In this document: piece after piece, positions 34,851-47,174 of the stretch
Numbering within the stretch: position 1 is the first letter of the stretch
How the letters are laid out: every line of letters begins with the position of its first letter
Assembly: GCA_963573305.1 (NCBI GenBank)
Contig: OY754339.1
Location: 72,463,376-72,527,375, forward strand
DNA from: Pyrrhosoma nymphula
Lineage: Eukaryota; Arthropoda; Insecta; Odonata; Coenagrionidae
Direction of reading: 5' to 3'
Length of the DNA stretch: 64,000 nt
Made by a program: the position numbers and the translations under genes
The notes under the pieces: model-generated
Told to the model about the DNA's origin: nothing
Seen by the model: only the letters and a program-made list of their open reading frames with translations
Databases searched by the model: none

Positions 34851-35930
34851 GTTCTGGGTACAGCATGCCGAGTGCTGAGAAGCAGGGACCCCCTGCTCAA
34901 TCTCGTGAGAGAGCACGAGAGTGCCCGAGTAGGGGCGTTTCTCTTCCAGGCGGCAAAGAGGGCAGCGGACGAAACTGGTCTCGACTTCGACCCGTCATCC
35001 GATGGAAGCGACAATGACACGACCATCTGGTCATTTAAGGCAGGCGTCCTCAAGCTCGAAATAAAAAAGCCGAGCACAAGGTCTTGCTCAAGGTGCATAC
35101 CGATAATACAATACATGGATATTTCTATCGCAACATCTAAAAGCATGGGTTATCGAAGGAGTTGCCTTCCTACGTTCCGTTTGCCTGTCGTTTACCTTCC
35201 TACGCTCCGCCGGTCTGAAGTCCGAGACCGAGGGTTTTGTCCTCGCGTGCCAGGATAGTGTCATAAACACACTCGTGTACTGCCGCATTATATTCAAGGC
35301 AGAGGTCGCGGACACGAGATTCAAGGCTTTCCGAGCCCAGCCGGAGACTTTGAGTCACCTTTTCTCCGGCTGTAGTTATTACGACAGGTCAGCGTATTTA
35401 GCTCGGCCCTGCGGGTGTTACTCTTTCACATTCGACACCATTATGGTATCGACGGAACACCTGTGCTGCCCTATGCCCCTTGAGATATTGAGTCCGTCGT
35501 GGAGAACGATAAATATACAATCTGGTGGAATTAATCCTTCTCCACCACCAGGCAGTTGGAGGCGACCAAGCCTAATATCGTTCTCCTCGACCACCTCACA
35601 CGCTCCATGTTCGTGATCGAGTTTTCGGCTCCGGCTGAAACGAACATGGATACAAAGGAGGAGGAAAAACGGACGAAATAACAACACCTGCTTTTCGAAC
35701 TTCGACAAATGTACCCCGGACACTCTGTGAAACTAGTGGTCCTCATCATAGGTGTGCTCGGTGGAGTCAAGGGCTCGCTGCTAAATAACATCAAATGTAT
35801 TCCATCCTGCGTGGCACAGGTGGAATCACTAGTTGCACGCATATAGAAGGCCGTCATCCTGTGGTCACTCCGTTTACTGCATACGCATTACCCAACAGCA
35901 GCGTAGCCACTCATCCGATGGGCGTCGGAC
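34850..35930 (+). pseudogene. C-terminal zinc knuckle and restriction-like endonuclease
   Basis: Open segment RVLRSRDPLLNLVREHESAR through FDPSSDGSDND (34872-35040), then a rearranged patch at 35110-35230. Near 35312-35385 is TRFKAFRAQPETLSHLFSGC; in related elements I expect a CxxC where this has two phenylalanines, while the His and last Cys remain. At 35556-35592 it reads LEATKPNIVLLDH, where the family usually has KPD, so the first acidic endonuclease residue is now Asn (35574-35576). SMFVIEFSAPAETN follows. The tail VLIIGVLGGVKGSLLNNIK ends near 35920. Not functional. Confidence 0.75.
35155..35215 (+). repeat. Short tandem duplication within the LINE
   Basis: TTGCCTTCCTACGTTCCG is followed about 32 bp later by TTTACCTTCCTACGCTCCG. 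It coincides with the loss of homologous LINE protein sequence, so it marks a rearrangement or insertion scar. Confidence 0.6.
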
Positions 35931-36056
35931 GTGGCAACGATTACTGCCCAACCCCTCTCGAGTCTCCGGCCATAATGACGGCAAAGAAATCTGATGCTTT
36001 CCGGGGACTCGGAGGGAAGTGTTACAACGGTAACAATAATAAAATGAGAAAATAAC

Positions 36057-36918
36057 TATTATAATAACAATCGGTTAAAAGACGCCCAGGAAAAGTATTA
36101 TCAGCGTCTATGGTTGAAGATTGCAATAGAAGAGGTTGTTTTTTCAATAAAACAAGCCCGTGTAAGTAAACTGAAAAATAATATGATTCTCTCATTATAT
36201 CTTTCTTAAGTTAATCCATTCACATAGTTTAAGTATCTGGCCCCGAGGAAACATGTAAGTCACAATATAAGAGCAATACCATGATTGTTGTTGTAATATT
36301 AAAACACCAATATGTTATCGATCGATCTCTCTCTAATGTGATGGAATAATATATTTAAGGATTGCAAATTGAAGCGGTCAGCATATTAGTGAATGTTATC
36401 CTCTTATAAGACAACTATGTACAGTCTGGAATGAAATGCAGCCATTTTTCTAAATAAATTATTACAAGTTTCATCATTCACTTGGGTATTTATGTTATGC
36501 CATAAAAATGCTTAGGTATCCATAAATATATTTAAAATATTTGAAAATATAAATGTATTTATCTGATATTTTGAATTAGTAAAGGATCTAAGTAGTTGAA
36601 GTATTGGTTTTGAAGAAGTTCATTCCACTTCCACATCTGGCGAGAACCGAGCAGGATTAAAGCTACCATATCACTCAGCAATAAAACTATATACCTTTGA
36701 ATTACGTTACGCTATCATTAGAAAGCTATATTGCATATTTCGATTCATGATAGGGAAGACCTATTCAATTTTGCTAGCCCTAAGCATCCTTTTACTCAAT
36801 ACCTAATAATTCTGCACCAGCACTTTAAATTTAAAATTGCAAACAAAATAAAAAGGAAATAACACGAGGCTTTTCTCCCACTGTGTTTTCTCTCACGAAA
36901 TTTACATTCGTAAACCGG
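36057..36918. other. Unassigned AT-rich spacer
   Basis: Nothing recognised. Confidence 0.5.
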
Positions 36919-36927
36919 AGTAAAAAC

Positions 36928-37036
36928 CCTCCGATTCGTCCGAGTGTTGTTGCCCCTGTCTGCACGAAGCAGACAGTATGTGCGAAATGACCTTAGCCGT
37001 CGAAGCACATTAAACAAAAATACTTCAAAATACCGT
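36928..37036 (+). mobile_element. 5S-derived SINE, 5'-truncated copy
   Basis: Matches the post-5S body of the 55455-55644 copy: CCTCCGATTCGTCCGAGTGT, TGCCCCTGTCTGCA, TGCGAAATGACCTTAGCC, GTCGAAGCAC and AACAAAAATACTTC. The 5S head is absent. AGTAAAAAC occurs at 36919-36927 and 37037-37045, a 9-bp target-site duplication, which shows that the truncation happened at insertion. Confidence 0.8.
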
Positions 37037-37045
37037 AGTAAAAAC

Positions 37046-37940
37046 GCTGGTACTACTACACGGACCCCAACCTCCTTGCTCTGCGGGTGTTTTTTTTCGT
37101 AAATATTTGATTTTCATCTCAAGGTTGACAGAAGGATAATGTGAATATACATATTATTAAGGTCCTATACATAGAAAACATCAAATTAACTTTTTCTGGG
37201 ATAAATTAAATTAAACTCACTCTGTTAAATCGAAAAATAAAAAAAAACTCAGCGTTCAAAAAAAATATGGAGGCATTTATCTACCTTTTTCTTTCTTTTC
37301 AACGCCCCCCCCTCAATCATTCAACTTTGTACACATAGACCACACACACACATACATTGGCGCGCGAAATTAGTATTCCACTCTTCTTTTTTGAGGATGC
37401 GAGAAGAAAAATTGAACGTCGGCCGCATGAAACCACCTCGGGGAAGTAAAATTATGCTTCTTTTTCAAAAGGCTGTTGACACACTCATTTGAGGAGAGGA
37501 ATGGTCACCGGCGAGCTTTCTCGAGCGAGTGAGGGAGAAGGCCAAACATTGCGGTCTAGTGGTGAGGATGGGGATGACTTACTGTGGGAAAATTCCAGGA
37601 CGCTAGGAAGATCCTAAGTTAGAAGTGAAAGAGTATAAAAGATAACGTGTATGTGAATGTAGTTCGGCGGCCACGAGCGAATATACTTGGTGAACTGGCA
37701 TGCTACCTTAGGTACATATCGAAAAAAATAAAAACACTCCATTCCACACTTGTTTCATGGTCCGACCGATTTAATCTTCTGCAGAAACATTTATCGGGGT
37801 ACGATGGCAGTCCAAGGACGGGAATTGAGACAAGATTGCTCGCTGTCACCTTAGGTTCGGTGCGTTTGTACCGAGGTAGCGGGAAAACGAAAACCGCTAG
37901 ACGTAGGAATAAAATTTGGAGGGCAGCTGGTGAATTTAGT
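37046..37940. other. Unassigned spacer upstream of a possible promoter
   Basis: A C run at 37304-37311 and a short CA run near 37342-37351. A frame at 37647-37952 overlaps the promoter site and shows no domain. Confidence 0.45.
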
Positions 37941-37942
37941 CA

Positions 37943-37978
37943 TATATACTGACGACCAGACGCCAGTTAGTCAGTAGT
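37943..37978 (+). promoter_or_regulatory. Possible Pol II core promoter (TATA + initiator)
   Basis: TATATA at 37943-37948 and the arthropod initiator TCAGT at 37971-37975 (predicted +1 A at 37973) are spaced by exactly 30 bases, the preferred TATA-to-start distance. No DPE match at +28. Downstream, ATG codons begin near 38037 and a GTAAGT that could be a splice donor lies at 38269-38274. No recognisable coding exon follows, so the driven transcript is unknown. Confidence 0.4.
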
Positions 37979-38402
37979 CAACTAGAGGATTGCAAACATT
38001 TTTAAGTACATCAATACATCAGTATTGTAAATACATAATGATGATCAATCATAAAATCGTTATGGGGTTATCTTCATCAAAGAAATATACGCTTACCACA
38101 GAAGGGTGGTAGTACAAAACTGGAGGTGCTGGCAAATTTTAATTAATGTCAGTATTTGATGGATGGTTAGACCCCGTTTTTTCCAAAGTTATGGCTTAAA
38201 AACCTCACCGTCATGAATGCGAATGCAGGTCCTTCCGCAGGATAAATTCATCCCCGACGCTCACTACTGTAAGTAAATGTTTCGCCAGATGGTGAAAAAT
38301 ACGTAGCCATACTCAAAAACATTATTATTTACTTAAGCAATGGTGCGGAGGTTCTGAGGACGCAGCTAACTGGGTAGATAATGAATTGAGAAGCAGAGGC
38401 AT
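37979..38402. other. Region downstream of the possible promoter
   Basis: No long frame. The first ATG pair at about 38037 opens only about 24 codons before a stop. This could be untranslated leader or unrelated spacer. Confidence 0.35.
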
Positions 38403-39010
38403 TATGATGAGGTAGGTAGATAACCGTCTTTATTGGGGAGAGATTAAAACTTACAAGTGCCTTCTTCCATCTAACCCCTCGTCAGCACATGAATACAGTC
38501 AATATGACAAACACAGAAATATATAAATCAGAGGAATAATACTAAAAACAATAGAGATATAACTCGACATAATAAAATAACAGAAATAAGTGTAAAAAGA
38601 TGTGTACAATGATGGGAAAAACATTAAGGGGGTATGAAAAACCAGCAAAAAATTACTGAGATAAGCTAATGTGACTCATGATAATGAATAATAAAAATAC
38701 GCAATATATACCAACATTAAAATTTTTATGTGCATTTCTTAGAACAGAGAGTATTTTGTATGTATTCGGCGTATGTGTATTACGGTTTGTGTTTTACTAG
38801 TCACCCTGCTGTGCCTTGAGAAGTGTCTTATGTATTTCCTTTTTTAAATAAGACAGTGATGGTGCATTTCGTAATGTCAAGATTATTCCACTCACGGAAA
38901 GCGGTTACAGTAACTGATTTATTGAATATGACGTTTCTGTGGTGAGGTATTACAAGTTACAAGGTAGTGAGGGATAGAAGAAAGTTGGGTAAGTAAGGAA
39001 GAGAAGGTAA
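38403..39010 (-). pseudogene. LINE 3' end (C-terminus and 3' UTR)
   Basis: On the minus strand: NVIFNKSVTVTAFREWNNLD (about 38935-38870) and ITKCTITVLFKK, the terminal ...NSF..WN.LP......S...FK block of Jockey/CR1-type LINEs. A T-rich stretch follows, then AATAAA (complement of TTTATT at 38429-38434) just before the end near 38403 with a TACC tail. Catalytic domains are missing. Confidence 0.6.
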
Positions 39011-40312
39011 TGCAAGTAGCTACTTGACGGCATCGCAGGTGCCCGATTCCGGAATGGTTTGAGAATTTTAGAGTGCCGAAAATCACGGATATTTTTCGTC
39101 ACAACCTCAAAAAGTTCAAATGATGCCGTTTAACAGTTGAGATTAGTCCAGGCCCGTGACGTTACTTCCACGGCATTTTCGAGGTCAATTTTCTCATTAA
39201 TAAGGCCTAAGGGGACGCAAAAAGTATAAGGGGATTAAGACAGAATTGATGCATAAGTATTTTATTTTGAAAAGTTAGGAGATGCTCATGCCATAAATTA
39301 GAATAGGGCCTGTCTACTTCTAGGATTCCATGGATAATATATTAAATTATCACTGAAAAATACATTATTAAAAGCACCTTTATAATGAACCTTAGGGTAC
39401 TAGAGTATACTGTCCCCTCACAAAAATATATGATATTCTCAATGAATACATCAAGAATACAAACTAGGTACCTGTGTTGGTAATTAATTAAAGGTTGCTC
39501 AAAGTGTCCCCCAGTCTTTGCCGTCAAAAATGTATTTGAATTGTTTGGAGGTAACTGTTTAATCGTATTATTTATTGAAACAATCACCAGTAATAAAAAT
39601 TAAGAAATAAATATCCTACCCACTGTTAGGCACAAAATGTACATTGGAAAATCATGTTATTGACGTCTCGCTCAACCAATCGTTATCATGAAGGACATTG
39701 AGATGTCATGATTTTTGAAAGTCAAAAAAGCTCGAATGTAATCGGTCCTTTGTTGCCTAATGGGGCCAGTAAAGTAACTCTCCGTCATGGGGATTCGCTA
39801 TTTCGTCTCTTTTATTAGCTGTGGAATACTATTTTCACTCTTTTTATGAAACCCGTCACAGGTACTTATGAGCTCGCTCGAAAACCTTAACGCTATAAAT
39901 AAAAACGCAGCGTTCGCAAGCGCCCCGAAACAGCAGGAAAATACCCCGAATAATTACGTCATAAAACTTATTACTGGCCATGATAAAAAGGAGAGAAAGA
40001 CCACCTTAAAAATAAGTTAATGGTCCATTCACGGGTTGCGAAGAAGGGAGAAGAGAGAGCCGAAAAATAAAGGAAGGCGAGGCTTAAACCATTTAGAACA
40101 GTTGAATAACGAATGGAAGAACACCCACGTTCTCATTTTCCGATTTAATTCTACGCAGGTAAAAACCTAGTTGTCCACGCAAAGTTTTTTTTGCCTCTTT
40201 CTTTCCCATTCTTCGATTCATTGTCATTAAAAGGTAGTGTAAATGATAATTATATCTTAGTTTTTTCCACATAGATGATGACGAGATTCGTCGAAATCTA
40301 GGTCGTCATGTT
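39011..40312. other. Unassigned spacer
   Basis: Nothing recognised with confidence; 39011-39150 may be a further part of the minus-strand LINE fragment. Confidence 0.45.
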
Positions 40313-40539
40313 GTAATAAATAATATATAAAATAATAATATAACCTTTATTTGCTCTAGGAATTTCCTTTGGAGCATGATTATACAATAACAACTACTCA
40401 GACAGACCGGATCAGAACAAGAGAACAATCACACTCAAAGTAAACAGTCTGTCAATAAATCAAATTTACGGTAAACACATTCAAAGTAATTACAACTTAC
40501 AACAAATAAATACAAAAACAGTTTCAATACAGGATTTAT

Positions 40540-42250
40540 CACATCAAGATAATATATTCGTACATTTGTTGTACATAAATTTTTACATAAGTAAAATTTC
40601 ATTGAAATAGAACGAAGACAAACACTTTTTAAATATTTCTATTGTCTTGATGTTCTTCAAATCTTGAGGAATCGAATTCCATATATATGACAGGATTTTA
40701 CATAAAAGGAATTATGGTATATAGTGTTCCTGTGACAGGGTACAACCAATTTATTTTTATTTCTGGTATTACTTGTATTTTTAGCTCAATAAGTAAGGCT
40801 GGAAAATATAGGATTGAGTTTCAGTTTTTAAAATTTTATACTTAAATACACCCATTTGAAATTTTCTTCTTTGTTCGATTTTTAGAATTTTTAATTCATG
40901 GTAGTATGGAGTAATATGCTCCTTATATGCTGTATCACACGCATAACGTATAGCACAGTTTTGTATTTTCTGCAGTTTGGATAACTGAGATTTGGAGATA
41001 TTTGACATCACCAAAGAAGAATAATCAATATGGTAGTTTAAGTCTCAGTGGTAGGGACATCATGCTACGAAAACTTTTCACCTGGTGCAAGGTTTTAACT
41101 ACTTTATTAGAAATATTTTACATGTGTTCATCCCAGGTTAGCGTTTTGCCTACAACAATACCTGAATAATTAATTTTATCACTGTATTCTATTTCTACAT
41201 TTTGAACTTGAATCTTAGACAGTGATTCCATGTTTACAGATTTTAGGACCTTAGTACTACTTTGCTCTATTATAATGCTCTTTGTTTTCTGTGAATTTAA
41301 GTTCAATGAATTTTCTTACGCCCATTCACATATAGAAGATATATCTCCGTTAATTCGCGCGATAGCATTGGAGATTTAGTCACGATCGCAGTCGATATAA
41401 ATCTGCAGTGATCAGCATATAATGGTACTTACAGTGGTGTATCTTATTTGGGAGATCTGGAATGTAAATAACAAAGAGCAATGGCCCTAGTATTGACCCT
41501 TGGGGGACACCGCGTACGACGGGAAGTGATTCTGATCGCAAATTATTCTTCCGGTCATTCACCACCTTAAAGCGTTGGTTCAAGTAAAAGCGGAACCATT
41601 GTAATACAGAAGTAGATAATTTTAAATTAGATAGTCGCCTTAAAAGTATGTTGTGGTTTACACAGTCAAAAGCTTTGCTGAAATCGAACAGAATCATTAT
41701 TGTTTTTTTCTGCTGATCCATTGGCAGTCTTATATCATCCGTTATTTTAATTAAAGCTGTTTTATTACTATAACCTTAACGAAATCCAGATTGAAAGTTA
41801 TTTTCAAAATTATGTTTAGACAGTTGTTCTATCATACAATTGTACACAAATCTTTCAAGAGGTTTTGATAATGCACACAGTATTGCATTCAGTCGGAAGT
41901 CGGACATTTCTACAGGGTTGGGCTTCTTTTTGATAGGTTGAATGAGAGCAGATTTCCATAATGGGGGAAAAAATAGTAGTCTCACGAGCAATTAAGGATT
42001 GAGAGGAGCATTGGAAGTGCTACATAAAGGATCTTTTTAATTAACTTAATTCTAATTTCATCTGCTCCCCTAGAATTTGAACTTACCATTGAAATGTATT
42101 TTAGTAGTAAGTCCGGGGTAAATTGAGGGAAATAAATATTTTCATCGCTGAATTCTCTGTCAATGCCATTAAAGACATAGAGGATTTCTTCCTCGTCCAT
42201 ACTATTGGAAGAAGCGAAGCTATTTAGAAAAAAATTATTAAGTTCATTGA
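40540..42250 (-). pseudogene. RT and C-terminal region of the Jockey-type LINE
   Basis: Minus strand from 42200: LPMLLSILNCS, LFFPPLWKSALIQPIKKKPN (about 41980-41920), LSKPLERFVYNCMIEQL, FQSGFR, then motif A MILFDFSKAFDCVNHNILLR (about 41695-41640) and motif B VRGVPQGSILGPLLFVIY (about 41515-41460). Motif C, normally YADD, reads YADH at 41408-41419 followed by a 1-base shift, so the catalytic site is destroyed. Later blocks are NLNSQKTKSIII (41306 onward), VGKTLTWDEHM and LSKLQKIQNCAIRYACDT (about 41000-40930), then SIPQDLKNIKTIEIFKKCL near 40640. Confidence 0.88.
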
Positions 42251-42659
42251 GGGGAAAATTAATTTTCGTGGGTTCATTTAGTGAAACTCGTCCTTCGCTT
42301 CCGAGACCTAATACTTTAATTTTTTGCCAAAGAGAACGAGCATCGCGCTTATCCGATAGACAGGAATGAAATTAGTTAACCTTTGAATCATATTGCATTT
42401 GTTTTGCCTTATTTCGACTAGCTTTATACTCGTTGTATTTCAAAACAGACCGATTCCGTCGGAAATGCCGGCGTAAAGAATCTCTATGACTCGTGGCATG
42501 TTTGATTTATTGAGAGAGCCAGGGGGCTGGGTTTCGCTTTATCTTTGCTTTTTCTAGTGGGAGTATGTCTATCTAGAAGGAACGTCAGGTTAGAACAACT
42601 TGACATTTTCGTCTACATCATGCGTAAAAAATAAATCCTCCCAAGAAAGGCCATTCCAG

Positions 42660-43080
42660 TCCATTTCAAATTTGGCGTAGTCTAATTTAGATGAATCTCT
42701 AAAACAGATTTCAGGCGGTTTGTACGGAGGGGTCTAAAAGTATAGTGCACATATACCAGATCATGATGCTCTGATAGAAAGTTTACAGGTTCTTGACCAA
42801 ACTCAACTATTTTACATTCCTCATCAACAATGATTAGGTCAAGCAATGTGTGACTTGATTCCAAAACATGTGTAGCTTGAAAAGAGGGCAGATGAAGATT
42901 ATAACTAAACAGTAAATGTTTTAGATAAGTACTCTTATATTTTTCTTTGAGCATATCAATATTAAAACCACCACAAATAATAATTCTTTTATCTATGCTA
43001 TCCAGGAGTCTTGAAATCCTCCTCTTTGAGGGAATTGCATTGGAACAACGTGTAATACATCTGAGTATTAAAGGATAATA
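42660..43080 (-). pseudogene. Endonuclease domain end of the Jockey-type LINE
   Basis: Starts at RISRLLDSIDKRI, then IICGGFNIDMLKEKYKSTYL (about 42985-42925). The GDFN block of the family reads GGFN, so the acidic residue is lost. An open frame then gives ATHVLESSHTLLDLIIVDEE (about 42880-42820) and LSEHHDLVYVHYTFRP, which corresponds to the SDHDLI.Y....P catalytic end, here with an inserted residue. The N-terminal half is not present. Confidence 0.8.
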
Positions 43081-44959
43081 AACAACGATGTGTTTGTTGT
43101 AGCAACGTAGTCATTATTACCATTACTATTCGCTGCACCTAATTATCAATACACATTTAATTGTGTAGTATAAGATCTTCTAAGGATATTTAATTAATTG
43201 CATGTCTTATTCATAGGTAAACTATCGATGTGATATGAGATTAAGACAATAGGCATCACATCAGAATTAATTAGAATGTTTTAAGAATTAATAAATGTAA
43301 ATTAGTAGGTAAATCATATGCCTTACATTTGGTTGGGGAATAAGGGTTTAGAAAATAAGGAAAAATGTTCGTGAGTCACCTATTGTACATTTGTAATAAA
43401 GTTACAACAAAGTTACTCCAACAACATCGATGTAATTTTTTATTTGATAGTCTGCCCCTTGCGTTGCTCATCTAGGTTATTGCGGTTTTCTTTAATAGGA
43501 TTAGTGCATTCAGTATGCAAAGTAGATATGCATACCATGTTTAAACTTTACTGTTGTATCCAAGGCCTTTAATTCAACCGTAGGAATGAAACTTTTAAAG
43601 TTTTTACGTCGGCATAACTAGTAGACTAGTTATAAATAGAACTAAGACTAATCAAACCCTTCATTTTGTTAGTTGACTACGATGAGGGAACGATGAATTT
43701 CACTTTGTCAGTAGGTACATCTGCTGTCTCGTATTTAACGACACATTCCCTTTCAGTGAAGTCAAACTGTTTTAAAAAATGGAAGGTACAACTCATTTGT
43801 TGAACATCATCATAATATAATTGTACTGAGTACCTGCTACCTGAGTATTCCAAATAAAACTTTTATTTAGAAACACTGTTAAAAACTGGTTTAGATAGTG
43901 CCATGGGGCTTTTTCTATTGACCAGAATAAGAATACAATCTGTATTCCCACCTTCTCTTTGGAACCGAGCTCCGGCGATAAATGAGATGTATCTGCAAAA
44001 ATGGACATTTCCATGCCACCATTCACGAAGCGATTCTGCTGTCTGGCAAGATGTCTCCATGGAGGATGTTGGAATCGCCGCATATGAAATGGATGTATGC
44101 CTTCATTAAGTAATATTCTTTATACTTTTGTGCGTGAATCCTTAGAAACATGCTTATTCTCCTTGAACTTGCTATAGGACTACGCTATGACTACGGCGAT
44201 TTCCCATTTCTCACTCTGCTCTAGCGGACCATATGCTCGTGAGACATGCGAGCGCAGGGAAATGAGACTGTATCACTATGGTGTTGAAAACCAAAGAAAA
44301 CACTTGCCTACTCGGGATTGTTCGCGTCGAAAACGATACTAGGTACTTGGCGACAGCTTTTCAAACGCAAAGAAGTGAAGGGTATCTTCATATTCAGTAC
44401 TAGTAAAATCATGAGTCATTGTGAAGGTCTCGTCGAAACCTACCGAAATACCTGTTCAAACTTGCCCCCATTTTCACTCTCATTACATTGACAACATATC
44501 CAAGATTTAATGATGCAATTGATTTAGTATACTTATAAGATCTTAAAAGTGGAAAAAGCTTCATAAACAATGAATCTCAGCGACAGTGATCGACAATTAA
44601 TCCATGGAGATAATCTCCACTTGAGATCTTTGTTGCCGCTTGATTGTTTACTTCATTTGGTTCACAAAAACACCTAAATTTGGGTTTCATTGGTTGGTTA
44701 TTCTTTTCACAACGTTTAATAATAAGTACTCAAGCTTAGATTGGTGAAGGTTATTGTCTTTATCGGTAAATCAATATCAGTTCCATGCATGGAAGAGAGC
44801 CGTCGAAAAATGTGCTCATGTAACGGTACCGTTTAAGATGACATATCTTCGCTAAAAATTAAGATATGAAAATAATTTTACCAGTTATGGAAATAAAATT
44901 AAATATTCCAATTTTTATGACTCTATTAACCTTTTCGTATATCTCAAAATAAAAAAGTT
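43081..44959. other. Unassigned spacer
   Basis: AT-rich. Frames at 43793-44109 on both strands overlap each other and show no domain I recognise. Confidence 0.5.
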
Positions 44960-45295
44960 ATTCTAAAAAATAATTTTTTGAAGAAGAAAAATGTTGACAA
45001 TTTCGGTTGCCATTTTAGAAAATGTAAGCAATATGCGTAAATTTTGGCATAAAAAGAAAGATACAAACTTTAAGTACAATTTAGACCAGTTTTTCTTTGT
45101 AAGTATTGCTGGATGCCACTGCTTTTGGGGGTTTTCATGGTAACTTGCAGAATGCTTGTGACAAAATGTTTGCGTTGCCATAGCTCGGTAACTAAGGAGT
45201 AGCGACTCCATGTTTATCAGACAAAAAATGCTTAAAATCACGTCCCCAACCTTCTCCAGAAGTATTGCGCCTTCCTCCTGAAACACCCTATATAC
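44960..45295 (-). repeat. Possible repeat element with GGGTGTTTC end
   Basis: On the minus strand the region begins TATAGGGTGTTTCAGGAGGA, a pattern that I associate with ends of abundant insect interspersed repeats. The 107-codon frame across it has no domain and is probably incidental. No second copy or opposite end was found in this window. Confidence 0.3.
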
Positions 45296-46440
45296 TTCAT
45301 CCTGGACGATTATGTGAATATTTATTTTTTTGATTGCTTAACTGGGGGAATTTTTAAGAAATAAAGTTTGAAACTAATTAAATTGATATAAATTAAAATG
45401 GACTCCGTTTCTAGGAAAATGTAATTTGCGGCGGAAATGATGACTTTAATCTGTTAACGGGTGCTTTAAGTCCTATTATACTTATATTATTATTTTTTCA
45501 TTAATTGACGAAGGATATTTATGTATTCTGTTATTTATTTAACGTATATTACAAAAGGGACATGACATTGAAGGTACTAATAATTGATATAGGTAACACA
45601 TGTGTGGGCAAAACAGTACCAGTGTTTTGGGAATGTCAACAAAAAGTTGTTAATTTGCACCGGTCTTTGGGTTTTTGCTGCCATAGTTTGATAACATAAC
45701 CCATGGATATAAACGACCAACGGTAATTTACCAATATGATTTCCCAAAGATAGACATTATAATGCAAAACGTCATTAAATTATTCCATCTCAACTACATA
45801 ATCTGTCAAATATATATAGTATGTATAGATGTTGTTTCTTTTACCTTATAGACAAGGTAAATGAAATGACTGTATTAGATGAATTGCAAGGTTAATCAAA
45901 TGAACTCTTATCATTTTATTAAGAATAGAATAAAAATTCATTCCCTTCTAATGAATTAATGAGCACCTATTTAATATACATTATTTTCTCTATTTATAAT
46001 ATCCCCAGATCCTTGCTCCAAAATTGCATCATCTGAGGTTTAGTTTAAATTGAGTCTTGAAGGCATCAAGAGTAACAGATTTTCCAAAGCTACACTTCAT
46101 CATAAAAAACGTGTATGAGAATATTGGTAATGCTTCTTGAGAATCGACAGTTTATTCCGGTTTGGCCTTAATAATAGATGCTCCACATTAATGCAAAATA
46201 ATGAAATGTATTCACCATTAAAGTGAATAACGAATATCACGGCGAAAAGTAGAGAACATAAAAAATGAGGACTGAACATGGCGACCAGTCTCGCGACCGG
46301 CAAACCGGATTCTGGGTCAAGGCTCAATTTCATTTACAGAGGTACATTTACAGAGGTCCCGCGCTTGTACGTAGGTAAGTAACTCCTCGTATACACGCAT
46401 ACTATCCCCGCGTTCACATCCCACCCCCGCAGTTCCTACC
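45296..46440. other. Unassigned spacer
   Basis: Nothing recognised. Confidence 0.5.
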
Positions 46441-46545
46441 GGCGACCTCTAACGCTTGTGCCCGCCTACTCACCCCTCTCCTTTCCCCCCCCCCCATTTC
46501 CACCCCCCATCACCTCCCATCCCCTTCCACCTTACAGCGGTGGAC
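46441..46545. repeat. C-rich low-complexity tract
   Basis: Includes a run of about twelve C near 46486-46497 followed by further C runs. The minus strand could form a G-quadruplex. Confidence 0.75.
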
Positions 46546-47174
46546 GACCACCCACGATTCAAACGGAATACCGCAGTAAAAGGGTGCGGATGAGTATATG
46601 CAGGCAAAGGAAGGCTCTGAGAGGCACGAGGGAGAGTGTTTGGGTAAACTTACGCATTATAAACAGATTTACTGCTCATAATCATCATTAGTCATCAATA
46701 AAAAGATTCAAGGAGGTAAATGAGAAATACTGCTGGAGGCAGGGTTTTAGAATGTTGCTAATTAGAATGCATGGTGGAAAGAGATTACTTCATACTATTC
46801 AACTTCAGTTCTGTTATTCCCGATCGATTTGAACGCCATTGCCAATGCCAGTCATAATGACCTTGATACTGACGCTCATACGTTGAAATTGATGGGGAAT
46901 AGTGGAACAGGAGTGGACTAGTACCAATTGATTTCTTTTCACCATGCTTAAAGAGGGACGTGAGCAACAACAATGTAGATTCCACAATGTCTATTTATTA
47001 CTACCTACGTTTTAACACCTTGTTCCACCCTCATTTCCAAATATGTTGACACCTAATAAGTAATAAACTTAACTAATAAACATATTTTGTGGAATCTACA
47101 CAGTGGGTCTCATTATCTTCCTTGATGGATTGATTCACATGTTTAAGCCTGGTGCAGTAATTTTGATCGTAAGA
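46546..47174. other. Unassigned spacer
   Basis: Nothing recognised. Confidence 0.5.

Larger units (their letters stand above)
32330..36056 (+). mobile_element. LINE with C-terminal restriction-like endonuclease, decayed
   Basis: A 3.7-kb plus-strand non-LTR retrotransposon of the kind often annotated as type-1 element R2 (R2/R4/NeSL-like organisation: one ORF, RT in the middle, zinc knuckle and restriction-like endonuclease at the C-terminus). GC content is higher than the surroundings. The 3' end is an A-rich AACAATAATAAAATGAG tract at about 36030-36056. Unlike the other LINEs here it has no APE endonuclease. Stops, frameshifts and a C-terminal deletion show it is inactive. The 5' boundary is uncertain. 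Confidence 0.8.
40313..43080 (-). mobile_element. Jockey-type LINE, nearly 2.8 kb, 5'-truncated
   Basis: Minus-strand non-LTR retrotransposon with the C-terminal part of an APE endonuclease, a complete but broken RT, a C-terminal region and a 3' end. AATAAA (complement at 40347-40352) precedes an AT-rich ATTATT-type tail ending near 40313. Element polarity runs from about 43080 down to 40313. Confidence 0.85.

Noticed and set aside
44963..45286. 107-codon minus-strand frame
   Set aside because: It probably translates an interspersed repeat; no protein family recognised.
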